Shown here piece after piece: positions 1-8,279 of a stretch of DNA of 42,178 nucleotides. The stretch lies in NCBI GenBank assembly GCA_009903855.1, contig WYEK01000085.1:1-42178 (forward strand), read 5' to 3'. Each line of letters opens with the position of its first letter. The first letter of the stretch is position 1. The notes under the pieces are model-generated. The model did no database searches, had not been told where the DNA came from, and worked only from the letters and a program-made list of their open reading frames with translations. Position numbers and translations under genes: made by a program. The stretch is from Thermocrinis sp. Lineage in GTDB: Bacteria; Aquificota; Aquificia; Aquificales; Aquificaceae.

Positions 1-394
1 CCTCCGCATCCTCTGGGTTCGTATCGTATTTTTCCTTTACCTCTGAAACATCAAAGGCATCCCCTTCCGAAACAAATGCTTGATCTAAGGTTAGCTTGCC
101 CTCCCACCTTGTAAGAACTCCTTCAAGAACTACATCCTCCCCCTGCTTTAGCTCTTGGGTAGTCCTTACCAATATCTCCACCCCACCCCCTTGATCCTCA
201 AGCCTAATCAAAAAGCTGTCTTCCTGCTTAGAAACCCTTTTAACCTTTCCCTTTATCTTTACCCTTTCCCCCTGTGGTTCTCTTTCATACTGTCTTCTTA
301 GCTCTCCAAGGTTATGGCTGATTTCATATTTGTATGGATAAGCTAAACCCCTTTCCCTGAGTTTGTTTAGCTTTGCGAGCCTTGATTGTTCCAT
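1..394 (-). CDS. lysS: Lysyl-tRNA synthetase, N-terminal part (runs off window)
   Basis: The 131 codons seen are the start of a class II lysyl-tRNA synthetase, which charges tRNA-Lys in the cytoplasm. The N-terminus has the usual helix with a KLRERGLAYPYKY stretch, followed by an OB-fold of the anticodon-binding type (VKIKGKVKRVS...FLIRLEDQGGGVEIL). The catalytic core would lie left of the window, so motifs 1-3 cannot be checked. The ATG at 394 has no clear Shine-Dalgarno; a TAAAAT box at 404-409 on the minus strand would give almost no leader. It also lies only 17 nt downstream of the ParB-like gene, so it may be read through from there. AsnRS/AspRS share the OB-fold, but the N-terminal helix favours LysRS. 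Confidence 0.75.
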   Translation of the reverse strand, partial: MEQSRLAKLNKLRERGLAYPYKYEISHNLGELRRQYEREPQGERVKIKGKVKRVSKQEDSFLIRLEDQGGGVEILVRTTQELKQGEDVVLEGVLTRWEGKLTLDQAFVSEGDAFDVSEVKEKYDTNPEDAE

Positions 395-411
395 AGGGCA
401 ATTATTTTAAA

Positions 412-1203
412 TTATTCCAGCGAAAGACCGCCTTCAAAATCCTCTGGGCTCAAGCTTTCACAAGCGGATTTCACCTTTTCTATGGCTGTGTAAAAGTCAT
501 CGGGTATAACCCTAACACGCATACCATAAGCCTTTTGCACCGCCTTTCTTATGATCTCTCCCTTCATAAGGGCATTGTCCCATCCAAACTCTGCGTACTT
601 CTCATTTACCAATCTGTTTAGCTCAAAGAGGGCTTTAGCCCTGTTCCTTCTTTCCTCCACCGCAGAGCTGAGGGGAAGCCGTAGGAATTTATCTATCTTT
701 GCAACAAAGCTTTCGTAAAAGCTGGCGGAGAACTTGGGCTCAAACTCTTCTATAGTAAAGCCAAGGGTTATATATTCGGGTTTTTCAAAGTAGTCTATAA
801 GGTCCTCCTCCAACTGACTGTCGTTCTCCTTAAAAAGTTCCATGTAAAGCCTGTAAGCTTGCTTGGACTTTTCTTTCACGTTTGGTGGCTTTTCAGTGTT
901 CAATTCCAAAAAGTAGTGATAAAGTTCTTCGCCCACCACAATAGCTAAAATTTCATCCACTCCAAGCTCTCTTAGGGCAAAAAACCTATGCTGACCATCT
1001 ATCACATAGAATTTACCCTCCCTCTGCACCACAATTATGGGCACCAAAAAGCCCAACTTTTCTATGGCGGTTTTTAAACGCTCTTTTAAAGTTTCTGAGA
1101 GGTCCCTCTGAAAGTGTGGAACTTCAATCTCTTTTATGTCCAACAAGCACAGAGATAGCGTCCTGTGCCTTACTGGCTCCTGAAAGCTTGCAATTTCCCT
1201 CAT
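412..1203 (-). CDS. ParB/Srx-fold domain protein
   Basis: A 263-residue protein whose first ~100 residues match the ParB-like N-terminal fold: an early strand (IKEIEVPHFQRDLSE), a helix leading to GFLVPIIVV, and the signature DGQHRFFALRELG. In ParB-like proteins this box binds a nucleotide, phosphate or DNA. The rest is helical, charged and not recognised. There is no helix-turn-helix or ParA neighbour as expected for chromosome partitioning, so it is more likely one of the many stand-alone ParB/Srx-fold proteins of unknown role. It sits just upstream of lysS on the same strand and is divergent from rlmN, with 69 nt between. Confidence 0.75.
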   Translation of the reverse strand: MREIASFQEPVRHRTLSLCLLDIKEIEVPHFQRDLSETLKERLKTAIEKLGFLVPIIVVQREGKFYVIDGQHRFFALRELGVDEILAIVVGEELYHYFLELNTEKPPNVKEKSKQAYRLYMELFKENDSQLEEDLIDYFEKPEYITLGFTIEEFEPKFSASFYESFVAKIDKFLRLPLSSAVEERRNRAKALFELNRLVNEKYAEFGWDNALMKGEIIRKAVQKAYGMRVRVIPDDFYTAIEKVKSACESLSPEDFEGGLSLE

Positions 1204-1212
1204 AGAATTTTA

Positions 1213-1272
1213 TTTTATAATGAATGGCGTGAGGACTAAGTTAGCTCCTTCAGAGTCCGGAGGAACATCCCA
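1213..1272 (+). promoter_or_regulatory. Likely rlmN-lepB promoter and ribosome binding site
   Basis: A perfect TATAAT at 1216-1221 lies in the 69-nt divergent gap between the ParB-like gene and rlmN. No good -35 is placed at 17 nt. A GGAGG at 1259-1263 precedes the rlmN ATG by 9 nt and supports that start. Confidence 0.4.
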
Positions 1273-2325
1273 ATGAAGGATCTTTCTAAAACAACTTACA
1301 TAACTTCCTTAAACTTGACACAGCTGAGAGAGTTAGTTAAGAGCCTTGGGTGGGAGCCCTACCGGGCAGACCAAATTCTAAACTGGGTTTATAAAAGGTT
1401 CATCACAAACTTTGAAGAGATGACAAACCTATCAAAGGAGCAAAGAAGATTTCTGAGTGATAATTATTCTATTCACAGCTTAGAACTGGTGCAAAAGGTG
1501 GAGGGTGGAGATTCCACAAAGTTCTTGTTTAAAACCATCGATGGGCATCTTTTGGAGACAGTGCTAATATACGAGCGGGACCATCTTACCCTATGTGTAT
1601 CTTCCCAAGTGGGCTGTGCGGTGGGATGCACCTTTTGTGCCACCACCAAGGATGGGCTTGTTAGAAACTTAAGGACCGAAGAGATCATAGACCAATTTTT
1701 GCAGGTGCAGAGGCATACACCGCAAAAGATAAGAAACGTAGTCTTTATGGGTATGGGTGAGCCCTTGGCTAACTACGAAAATGTTAAGAGGGCAGTAGAG
1801 ATTATGGTTAGTCCTTGGGGGCTTGACCTGTCCAAAAGGAGGGTTAGCATATCCACCAGCGGGCTGGTCCACCAGCTCAGGCTCATGGCTCAGGACCCAC
1901 TAATGAGAGAGTTAAACTTAGCAGTTTCCATCAATGCACCCACTCAGGAACTTAGAGAAAAGCTTATGCCCCTTTCAAAGACAAACACTCTTCAGGATCT
2001 GATGGAAACCCTTTATCAGTTTCCTTACCCCTCCGACAGAAGGATCATGATAGAGTACGTGCTTTTGGAAGGAGTCAATGATGAAGAAGTGCACGCAAGA
2101 CAGCTTGCAAACCTTCTCAAAAAGAAAAGAAATAAATTCAAGGTGAACCTCATACCCTTTAACCCAGACCCATCCTTGCCTTATAAGAGACCATCAATGG
2201 AGAGAGTTTATAGATTTCAAAAAATCCTTTGGGAGGAGGGTATATCTACCTTCATAAGGTTGAGCAAGGGGGTGGATATATTTGGCGCCTGCGGTCAGCT
2301 AAGAAGAAGACTTGTGTTAAGATAA
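1273..2325 (+). CDS. rlmN: Dual-specificity RNA C2-adenosine methyltransferase RlmN
   Basis: A radical-SAM enzyme that methylates C2 of A2503 in 23S rRNA and, in many bacteria, A37 of some tRNAs. The 350 residues fit the family. An N-terminal RNA-binding helical part (residues ~1-95) has the typical GWEPYRADQILNWVYKR. The radical-SAM cluster motif CAVGCTFC lies at ~114-121, followed by NVVFMGMGEPLANY. A GACGQL near the C-terminus carries the Cys that forms the methylene-Cys/thioester intermediate. lepB begins 7 nt downstream, so the two are probably co-transcribed. Confidence 0.96.
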   Translation: MKDLSKTTYITSLNLTQLRELVKSLGWEPYRADQILNWVYKRFITNFEEMTNLSKEQRRFLSDNYSIHSLELVQKVEGGDSTKFLFKTIDGHLLETVLIYERDHLTLCVSSQVGCAVGCTFCATTKDGLVRNLRTEEIIDQFLQVQRHTPQKIRNVVFMGMGEPLANYENVKRAVEIMVSPWGLDLSKRRVSISTSGLVHQLRLMAQDPLMRELNLAVSINAPTQELREKLMPLSKTNTLQDLMETLYQFPYPSDRRIMIEYVLLEGVNDEEVHARQLANLLKKKRNKFKVNLIPFNPDPSLPYKRPSMERVYRFQKILWEEGISTFIRLSKGVDIFGACGQLRRRLVLR

Positions 2326-2332
2326 AAGTTCT

Positions 2333-3016
2333 ATGGAAAAGAAAGGTAGATGGATCACCGAACTTACTGTGATAGTTATAATAGTCCTTCTCATTAGGGC
2401 GTTTGTAGCCCAAGCCTACAACATTCCCTCGGGTTCTATGAAGCCCACACTATTGGTGGGAGATTTCATACTGGTGAATAAGCTGGTGTATAGGTTTTCA
2501 GAACCCCAAAGGGGCGACATAGTGGTCTTTAAGTATCCAATAGACCCAAACATAGACTTCATAAAAAGGATAATTGCCCTGCCGGGGGAAGAAGTTGAAG
2601 TAAGAAACAATCAAGTTTTCATAAACGGAAAGCCTTTACCTTTAATTGAAGTAGGAAGAGGCGAAGAAAACGGTTTAAGAAAAGTTATTTACGAAGAAGT
2701 CCTGCCCGAGGGCATAAAGCACAAAGTTCAGTTCTACGAAGACTTTCCCTTCTCAAAAAGGGACTTTGGACCTGTTGTGGTACCGCCCAACCACTATTTT
2801 GTGATGGGAGACAACAGAGACAACAGCGAAGATAGCAGATACTGGGGCTTTTTGCCAAGGGAAAACATAATAGGAAAAGCCTTTGTAATATACTTCTCAG
2901 GAGATGTTCCACCCTTGCAGACCACCGATGTTAGCATTTTCACTGGAATAAAACAACTAATACTTGCAATATTACATCCAAGATTTGAGAGGATCGGAAA
3001 ACCTCTCATATGGTAA
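2333..3016 (+). CDS. lepB: Signal peptidase I
   Basis: Cleaves signal peptides from proteins exported by Sec/Tat, working at the outer face of the inner membrane. It is 227 residues long. One N-terminal membrane helix (~10-27) is followed by the catalytic-Ser box IPSGSMKPTL (Ser35). The general-base Lys lies in DFIKRIIALPGEEV (~residue 83), and the late box GDNRDNSEDSRYWG is intact. The 3' end overlaps the 3' end of the convergent 571-residue gene by 11 nt. Confidence 0.96.
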   Translation: MEKKGRWITELTVIVIIVLLIRAFVAQAYNIPSGSMKPTLLVGDFILVNKLVYRFSEPQRGDIVVFKYPIDPNIDFIKRIIALPGEEVEVRNNQVFINGKPLPLIEVGRGEENGLRKVIYEEVLPEGIKHKVQFYEDFPFSKRDFGPVVVPPNHYFVMGDNRDNSEDSRYWGFLPRENIIGKAFVIYFSGDVPPLQTTDVSIFTGIKQLILAILHPRFERIGKPLIW

Positions 3017-4721
3017 ATACGGGAATTTCCGCTTCTAAGAACCTTTCTAAGGTAATCAAAAGCGCCGTTGGTGGAACTTTCGCAGAATGCAGGGTGTAAA
3101 TAAAAAGTTCTGGAAGTTTTTTAACATCCACAAAGCTATTAGAAATGACTCCACCCTTTACTTCCACATACTCGCTGAGTCCATCCAGTATAAGTTCGTA
3201 TTTCTCCTTGGGTATTCGTTTTTCCAATTCAAAGAGTATGCTACTCAAAATGCCAAAGATGAGGGCTTCATCCCCTAAGTTTCCCAAGTTAAAGGTATTC
3301 TTTTGTTTAGAAATTCTTTCAATAACCTCATCCACGCCCTCCAATATTGGATTTCCAAAGGCTGGACGTATTACGGAGGGATTTAAAAGTCTAATTTGAG
3401 CAAGACTTACAGCGTTTTCAATGCCAGAAAAGTTAAGCCTGTGATAGAGGACGACCCTCTCAATTTTAGCAGTTTCATTAACAGAGTATTCTTCTGGAAG
3501 ACAGTAGGAACCAAAGAGCTTAGAGGAAAAAAGTGTTTTTGTTTTTTCTTCAAAGACCACAAAGCTTCCCTTCTCTGGCAAAAAGGGTGTTTTTATAAAC
3601 CGAAGAACATTACCTTCTCCAAAGTCAAGAAAACCATCTGGAAAGCTTTCCACAAGCTTTATCCGCCTCTCTGGAACACCCAAGTCTATCAAGCTCAGTG
3701 CTATGGGAAGGCTCGTGATAACATAAAGCTTGGGAGCTAAATTAAGCAGGTTTAGGATGCTTGTGGTATCCCCAGGAAGTAGGTCCATCAAAATTAAAGC
3801 TCTCAAATTTTCTAACTTACCAACAGACTTTTCTATTTCATCCCTTACAGCGGAAAACCTGTGGTACGGTAGTACGTTGAAAAGTAGGGAAACATAACTG
3901 TTTCCCTTTTCGTAAACTCTCAAGTACATATTCCTCTGTAGCAAACTTTCAAGGTCCAAAGAGTTTATCAAAAAGAGTCCTTCTCCCACTGATAACATAC
4001 TGGGTGCAGACGGTTGAACTTCCTTATGAACCTCCTGCGGTACTGTCTCTTGAACCACCTCCGGATAAGCGGTAGGAGGTTGCGGTTGAACTTCTTCAAG
4101 TAGCATGGAGAAGAATTCTGCGTTATTCTTAAAGTATGTGATCAACTTTGCTTCCTCTGTGTATGGAAGGAGCTTAACACTAACATTATCCGATTTAATT
4201 ATTTCTTTGAAATGCTCAGGGATACAGGAAAACCCTTTAACCGCACCCGCTTTTAAATATAATTCACAGGAAAGACCATCCGCATTAAGAAAGACGCCAG
4301 TGGATGTATTCCTTGACAAAAGGTATATAAAAAGATTCATCATTCCCAAATCCGATGGAACACTTTCATGAAGACTTTCAAGGGTCCGATAGAGCTTGGC
4401 AAATTTGTTGAGAAACTCCAAGAGGTTGAAGGGTAAGATCAGTATGTTGAAATCGCTAAAGCCAAATTTTTTGAGCTCTTGCGCTTGCTGATAATCTTCC
4501 ACCAAAAATATAGGAACAACAAAGTAGCCTTCCTTAAGCAACTCCCCAAAAAAATCTCTATCCTTCCATTGGAGTATTAAAAAGTCTGGTGAAACCGCTT
4601 TCAATAGGTCCTTAGCTTTTTTTTCGTCCAATGCAACCAGAAGCTTGTGTCCCGTTATGTCTAAAATATCACCAAAAATAGGATAAAACCTCTTCTCTTT
4701 GTCAAAGAGCAAAAACTTCAT
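3006..4721 (-). CDS. Degenerate receiver / PATAN (DUF4388) / diiron-fold protein
   Basis: A 571-residue protein of three apparent modules. Residues ~1-112 look like a CheY-type receiver, but the phospho-Asp position reads PDFLILQW (Gln) and the conserved Lys-Pro reads LPF, so phosphorylation is unlikely. Residues ~120-190 resemble the PATAN/DUF4388 domain (YLLSRNTSTGVFLN...LYLKAGAVKGFSC). A Pro/Glu-rich linker leads to a C-terminal part (~240-571) resembling the oxygen-binding diiron (ODP, metallo-beta-lactamase-fold) domain, including GSFVVFEEKTKTLFSSKLFG. The metal-binding His/Asp motif is replaced by LMDLLPGDTT and the late PxHG by PAFG. It is the last gene of the ribosomal operon and overlaps the 82-residue gene by 1 nt. 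A sensory scaffold role is only a guess. Confidence 0.6.
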   Translation of the reverse strand: MKFLLFDKEKRFYPIFGDILDITGHKLLVALDEKKAKDLLKAVSPDFLILQWKDRDFFGELLKEGYFVVPIFLVEDYQQAQELKKFGFSDFNILILPFNLLEFLNKFAKLYRTLESLHESVPSDLGMMNLFIYLLSRNTSTGVFLNADGLSCELYLKAGAVKGFSCIPEHFKEIIKSDNVSVKLLPYTEEAKLITYFKNNAEFFSMLLEEVQPQPPTAYPEVVQETVPQEVHKEVQPSAPSMLSVGEGLFLINSLDLESLLQRNMYLRVYEKGNSYVSLLFNVLPYHRFSAVRDEIEKSVGKLENLRALILMDLLPGDTTSILNLLNLAPKLYVITSLPIALSLIDLGVPERRIKLVESFPDGFLDFGEGNVLRFIKTPFLPEKGSFVVFEEKTKTLFSSKLFGSYCLPEEYSVNETAKIERVVLYHRLNFSGIENAVSLAQIRLLNPSVIRPAFGNPILEGVDEVIERISKQKNTFNLGNLGDEALIFGILSSILFELEKRIPKEKYELILDGLSEYVEVKGGVISNSFVDVKKLPELFIYTLHSAKVPPTALLITLERFLEAEIPVFTI

Positions 4722-4969
4722 TACACCACCTCCCCTTTTTTGGATGCTATAATTAAAAGGTTAAGCTGTTCTCTGAGGATGTTTATAGAATGCACCACCA
4801 TAAAAAAGCCATGCTCCACGTTCAAAAGAGCAGTCTGAAATGCTAAAGAATCTTCCAAGAGCCTGAGCTCCCTTATTTTCCTGTAATACTCATCCAGTTC
4901 TGTTCCACACTCTAAGAGCTTTTTTACCACTTCTTGGCTAAGTTTCAAAGCTTGTTCTCTTGTATCCAA
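4721..4969 (-). CDS. Small helical protein, unknown
   Basis: 82 residues, predicted almost wholly helical (KLSQEVVKKLLECGTELDEYYRKIREL, then a second amphipathic helix). No recognised domain or membrane segment. The gene overlaps the upstream phosphohexomutase-like gene by 25 nt and the downstream 571-residue gene by 1 nt, so it is translationally coupled to both. That packing supports it being real. A partner or linker for the degenerate sensor downstream is possible but unproven. Confidence 0.6.
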   Translation of the reverse strand: MDTREQALKLSQEVVKKLLECGTELDEYYRKIRELRLLEDSLAFQTALLNVEHGFFMVVHSINILREQLNLLIIASKKGEVV

Positions 4970-5352
4970 AGCCTGCCTACCTCCTTTCCCCTTTTTCTTG
5001 GAATATGGTACCTACTAAAGAGGATAGATTCTATCTTTTTTAGGTCTATTTCCTCCAAACCTTCAAAAATGAGGGCATTTTCCTCCTCCCGATGGATCAC
5101 ACTTACATTACCCTCTCCCACTACCACATCACCACCACCCGCCATAAAGCCCACCGCCAAGGACATGGTGGCAAAGTCCAGCACGTTTATTCCCAAGGTG
5201 GGCTTTTCTTCTCCTTTTATGACTAAGTAGGTACAGATAGCTAAGCCGATCCTGAATAGACTCTCTGCGGTAAAGGGATAATCGCCCAGATTTCCGTGGA
5301 GCTTTTTACCATCAAATAGGCTCTTTGACAGCATTCCAAACCTCGTCCTCAA
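4945..5352 (-). CDS. Stand-alone degenerate phosphohexomutase domain I
   Basis: 135 residues that line up with domain I of the phosphomannomutase/phosphoglucomutase family. LFDGKKLHG fits the N-terminal LFGTDGIRG, FTAESLFRIGLAICTYL fits the following helix, and LAVGFMAGGGDVVVGEG fits the AGL..GxDV..G strand. NALIFEGLEEIDLKKIE fits the NGIKVFG...IE segment after the active site. The phosphoserine loop TASHNP is replaced (VIHREEE) and the other three domains are missing, so it cannot be an active mutase. It overlaps tlyA by 41 nt; the internal ATG at 5334 would reduce this to 23 nt. The homology call is by eye. Confidence 0.5.
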   Translation of the reverse strand: MRTRFGMLSKSLFDGKKLHGNLGDYPFTAESLFRIGLAICTYLVIKGEEKPTLGINVLDFATMSLAVGFMAGGGDVVVGEGNVSVIHREEENALIFEGLEEIDLKKIESILFSRYHIPRKRGKEVGRLWIQENKL

Positions 5353-6088
5353 GGTCTTCTATGCCTCTTTCCCCTCTTTTTGCAAACAGAAAGAACTCTT
5401 CGTTTCCCTTTGCTCCCTTTGGCTTTGCCTTAATAACCTTTAGTACAGAAAAACCAAGCTCTTTTAGAAAGTTTGCCACGTCCAACACTGCTTCTGCCTT
5501 CTTTTCGTCATCCTTCACCACACCCTTTTTGACGAACTTTGGGGGAAGCTCAAACTGAGGCTTAACCAAAACCAACAGAAAACCCTCCTCTTTTAAAAAT
5601 TTTACCACCACAGGCAAAAGTTTTTTTGAGGATATAAAGGATACGTCCATGGTTATTAGATCCACCTTTTCGGGGATATGCTTCTCTGTAAGCTCCCTTG
5701 CGTCCGTCTCTTCATAGAGGACAACCCTTGGGTCATACCTCAGCTTTTGGTCCATCTGACCCTTTCCAACGTCCACTGCATAGACTTTCTTGGCACCCCT
5801 TTGTAAAAGACAGTCTGTAAAGCCTCCCGTAGATGAACCCACGTCTAAAACGGTAAAACCTTCCACCGAAAGTCCAAGCCTTTCGAGGGCGTGTTCAAGC
5901 TTGTACCCTCCCCTTGAAACATACCTAAAGGGTTCCTTTATTTCTACCTTTGCGTTTTCTTTAACTCGTTGTCCGGGCTTGTCTACCACCTTGCCATCCA
6001 CAAGGACCAAGCCGGACATGATCAAGGCCTGTGCCTTTTCCCGAGTGGGGGCAAGGCCCTTTTCCACAAGATACTGGTCAAGCCTCAA
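5312..6088 (-). CDS. tlyA: TlyA-family rRNA (cytidine-2'-O)-methyltransferase
   Basis: 258 residues: an N-terminal S4 RNA-binding domain ([20 protein letters not shown], ~1-60), then an FtsJ/RrmJ-type SAM methyltransferase. The SAM site reads VLDVGSSTGGFTDCLLQRGA and the catalytic region includes DLITMDVSFIS and LVLVKPQFE. Family members 2'-O-methylate cytidines in 16S and/or 23S rRNA; older names call them hemolysin A. The start overlaps the yggT stop by 4 nt (ATGA), so it is part of the ribosomal operon tail. Confidence 0.93.
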   Translation of the reverse strand: MRLDQYLVEKGLAPTREKAQALIMSGLVLVDGKVVDKPGQRVKENAKVEIKEPFRYVSRGGYKLEHALERLGLSVEGFTVLDVGSSTGGFTDCLLQRGAKKVYAVDVGKGQMDQKLRYDPRVVLYEETDARELTEKHIPEKVDLITMDVSFISSKKLLPVVVKFLKEEGFLLVLVKPQFELPPKFVKKGVVKDDEKKAEAVLDVANFLKELGFSVLKVIKAKPKGAKGNEEFFLFAKRGERGIEDLEDEVWNAVKEPI

Positions 6089-6324
6089 AGCCTAAGAAGA
6101 TACTTTAAAAGGTAAAGAATAAGCAAAAGAACAAGGGGAGAGAAGTCAATGTTCCCATAGGTGGGAAGAATGCTTCTTATGGGTCTCAAAAGGGGCTCAA
6201 TCAACGCGTCCAACTTCCTGTAAAAACCATTCTCCCTAGCCTGAGGGAACCACGAGCCTATCGCGTGAACTAAAACTAAAATTATCAAAAGGTTTATAAC
6301 GAGGGAGAGCAGTCCCTTTATCAT
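6085..6324 (-). CDS. YggT-family membrane protein
   Basis: 79 residues with two hydrophobic membrane segments ([19 protein letters not shown] and [18 protein letters not shown]). Between them is the family's conserved loop, [21 protein letters not shown]. YggT proteins are small inner-membrane proteins linked to cell division, osmotic tolerance or cofactor assembly in other bacteria; the precise role here is unknown. Its start overlaps the rplQ stop by 4 nt and its stop overlaps the tlyA start by 4 nt. Confidence 0.85.
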   Translation of the reverse strand: MIKGLLSLVINLLIILVLVHAIGSWFPQARENGFYRKLDALIEPLLRPIRSILPTYGNIDFSPLVLLLILYLLKYLLRL

Positions 6325-6677
6325 TCAACCAGCTCTAAGATGGCAAGCTCGCAGGAGTCTCCGATCCTTCTAAAGGGAAGTTTGATAATGCGTGTGTATC
6401 CACCGTTCCTTCCCTCAAAGCGGGGACCGATCTCCTCAAAGAGTTTCTTTATCACCTTTTTATCGGGCAGTAGCTGGAGAGCTCTCCTCCTGGCTGATAG
6501 GTCTCCCTTCTTGGCAAGGGTGATGAGCTTTTCCACAAAGGGGCGAACTGCCTTTGCCCTCTGCAGGGATGTTTCTATTCGCTCTTCAAGGATAAGTGCC
6601 CTGGCTAAGGACCTGTATAGGGCAAGCCTCTGCTCTTTTGTTCTATCAAAGTGTTTCTTTTTAACCCTGTGCCTCAT
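6321..6677 (-). CDS. rplQ: 50S ribosomal protein L17
   Basis: 118 residues, full length for bacterial L17, with the diagnostic N-terminus ([17 protein letters not shown]), the [31 protein letters not shown] core and the C-terminal [15 protein letters not shown]-like strand. It lies near the peptide exit tunnel of the large subunit. It starts 3 nt after the rpoA stop, the normal gene order at the end of the alpha operon. Confidence 0.98.
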   Translation of the reverse strand: MRHRVKKKHFDRTKEQRLALYRSLARALILEERIETSLQRAKAVRPFVEKLITLAKKGDLSARRRALQLLPDKKVIKKLFEEIGPRFEGRNGGYTRIIKLPFRRIGDSCELAILELVE

Positions 6678-6680
6678 TTT

Positions 6681-7634
6681 TTACCTCCTACCCGTTAAGT
6701 CCATGCCTAAGTGTAAACCCATTTGCTTTAGGGCTTCCTTTATCTCGTTTATAGCCTTTCTTCCTACGTTTTTGGTGCTCTTTAGCTCTTCCTCTGTTAG
6801 CTTTACCAGGTCCCCTATGGTGGTTATGCCCATCCTCTTTATGGAGTTAAGGGCCCTCTGGGAAATGTCAAGCTCCTCGATGGGTAGGGCGAGCTTCTCT
6901 ATGAACTCGTCTGTGGGAATGGGCTCCTCTATCACCCGAGGTATCTCGTAAGAGATATTCTCCAACAAGGAGAAATTCCTGATAAGTATTGCTACCGCCT
7001 CTTTAACCGCCTCCTCCGGGCTTTTGCTTCCATCAGTGTATATCTCCATTATAAGCCTGTCGTAATCGCTCCTCTTTTCCACCCTGGTTTTTTCTATTCT
7101 GTAGGCAACATGCCTTACCGGGTTAAAGTCCCCATCCACCATGATCCAACCCACCTCTCCGAAGGACTCCATCTCCTCCGTGGGCACATATCCTACGCCC
7201 CTTTCAACTCTCACCTCCATCTTTAGCTCCACGTTTGGGTCTGTAATGGTTGCCACCTTAACCTCTGGCGTGATCAACTCCACGTTTGGGGGTAGAGAAA
7301 AGTCCTTAGCATAGACAGGCCCCTCTCCCTTCTTTTTAAGATAGAGCACCTCCACATCAGAGTTTGTCATTCTAAACTTAACCTCTTTGAGGTTTGCCAG
7401 AATTTCTAAGACGTCTTCCTGCACTCCGTCAAGGGCAGAAAATTCGTGGTAGACACCGTAAATCTTCACTCCCGTTATTGCACAGCCCTCTATGGAGGAA
7501 AGAAGCACCCTTCTTAGGGAATTCCCTACGGTTATGCCAAAGCCCCTTTCCAAGGGCTCTATCACAAGGCGACCGTAGGTGGGGCTTATTTCTTCCCAGA
7601 ATATTTTGTTAGGGTAGATAAGCTGTCTTAGCAT
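6681..7634 (-). CDS. rpoA: RNA polymerase alpha subunit
   Basis: 317 residues. The N-terminal dimerisation and assembly domain (~1-230) has FGITVGNSLRRVLLSSIEGCAITGVKI. A flexible linker (EEPIPTDEFIEKLALPIEEL) leads to the C-terminal DNA- and activator-binding domain with its helix-hairpin-helix (LVKLTEEELKSTKNVGRKA). Alpha dimers nucleate assembly of beta and beta' and contact UP elements. The intact alpha-CTD means activator contacts through alpha are possible in this organism. It sits 12 nt after rpsD. Confidence 0.98.
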   Translation of the reverse strand: MLRQLIYPNKIFWEEISPTYGRLVIEPLERGFGITVGNSLRRVLLSSIEGCAITGVKIYGVYHEFSALDGVQEDVLEILANLKEVKFRMTNSDVEVLYLKKKGEGPVYAKDFSLPPNVELITPEVKVATITDPNVELKMEVRVERGVGYVPTEEMESFGEVGWIMVDGDFNPVRHVAYRIEKTRVEKRSDYDRLIMEIYTDGSKSPEEAVKEAVAILIRNFSLLENISYEIPRVIEEPIPTDEFIEKLALPIEELDISQRALNSIKRMGITTIGDLVKLTEEELKSTKNVGRKAINEIKEALKQMGLHLGMDLTGRR

Positions 7635-7646
7635 ACCCTTTCCTCC

Positions 7647-8276
7647 TTAAACCCTTGAGTAAAACTCTATCACGTATTGCAAATTGATTGGGATCTCAAG
7701 CTGAATATCTTTGGGCAGGTCTATAACCTTTCCTCTAAAGTTCTCCTTGTCAAGTTCCAACCACACGGGCACACTTCTTGGGTCCGTGTTCTCCAAGTTC
7801 TCCCTTATTTGAGGAATATCACGAGAGGAAGGCTTGACCTCTATCACATCCCCCACAGAAACCAGGTAAGAGGGGATGTTGACCTTCTTGCCATTTACTA
7901 GAATGTGGCCATGTGCCACAAACTGCCTTGCCTGCCTTCTGGTGCATGCAAATCCAAGCCTATAAACCACATTGTCCAGCCTTCTCTCCAAAAGCTGGAG
8001 AAGAACTTGACCAGTGTTGCCCTTTGACTTGGATGCCATGTCAAAATACTTTTTGAACTGCTTTTCTCTTATGCCACCGTAGAGGAACTTTAGCTTTTGC
8101 TTTTCCATAAGCCGGAGCCCGTATTCGGTGAGCTTCCTTTTTCTTCCTTTTACCCTTCCATGTTGTCCAGGTGGAAAGTTTCTCTTGCTCAAAATCTTAG
8201 GAGCACTTTTCTTACCCGATACTACCACACCGAACCTTCTGTCTATCCTTACCCAAGGACCTATGTACCTACCCAT
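7647..8276 (-). CDS. rpsD: 30S ribosomal protein S4
   Basis: 209 residues with the N-terminal MGRYIGPWVRIDRRFG region and an S4 RNA-binding domain (LERRLDNVVYRLGFACTRRQARQFVAHGHILVNGKKV). A primary 16S-binding assembly protein that in many bacteria also represses its own operon. It lacks the N-terminal zinc-binding Cys set found in some S4 proteins. It starts 3 nt after rpsK. Confidence 0.98.
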   Translation of the reverse strand: MGRYIGPWVRIDRRFGVVVSGKKSAPKILSKRNFPPGQHGRVKGRKRKLTEYGLRLMEKQKLKFLYGGIREKQFKKYFDMASKSKGNTGQVLLQLLERRLDNVVYRLGFACTRRQARQFVAHGHILVNGKKVNIPSYLVSVGDVIEVKPSSRDIPQIRENLENTDPRSVPVWLELDKENFRGKVIDLPKDIQLEIPINLQYVIEFYSRV

Positions 8277-8279
8277 GCT

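Noticed and set aside
6340-6951. 203-residue plus-strand ORF
   Set aside because: Antisense to rplQ and rpoA, Ser/Phe-rich shadow with no motif or ribosome binding site.
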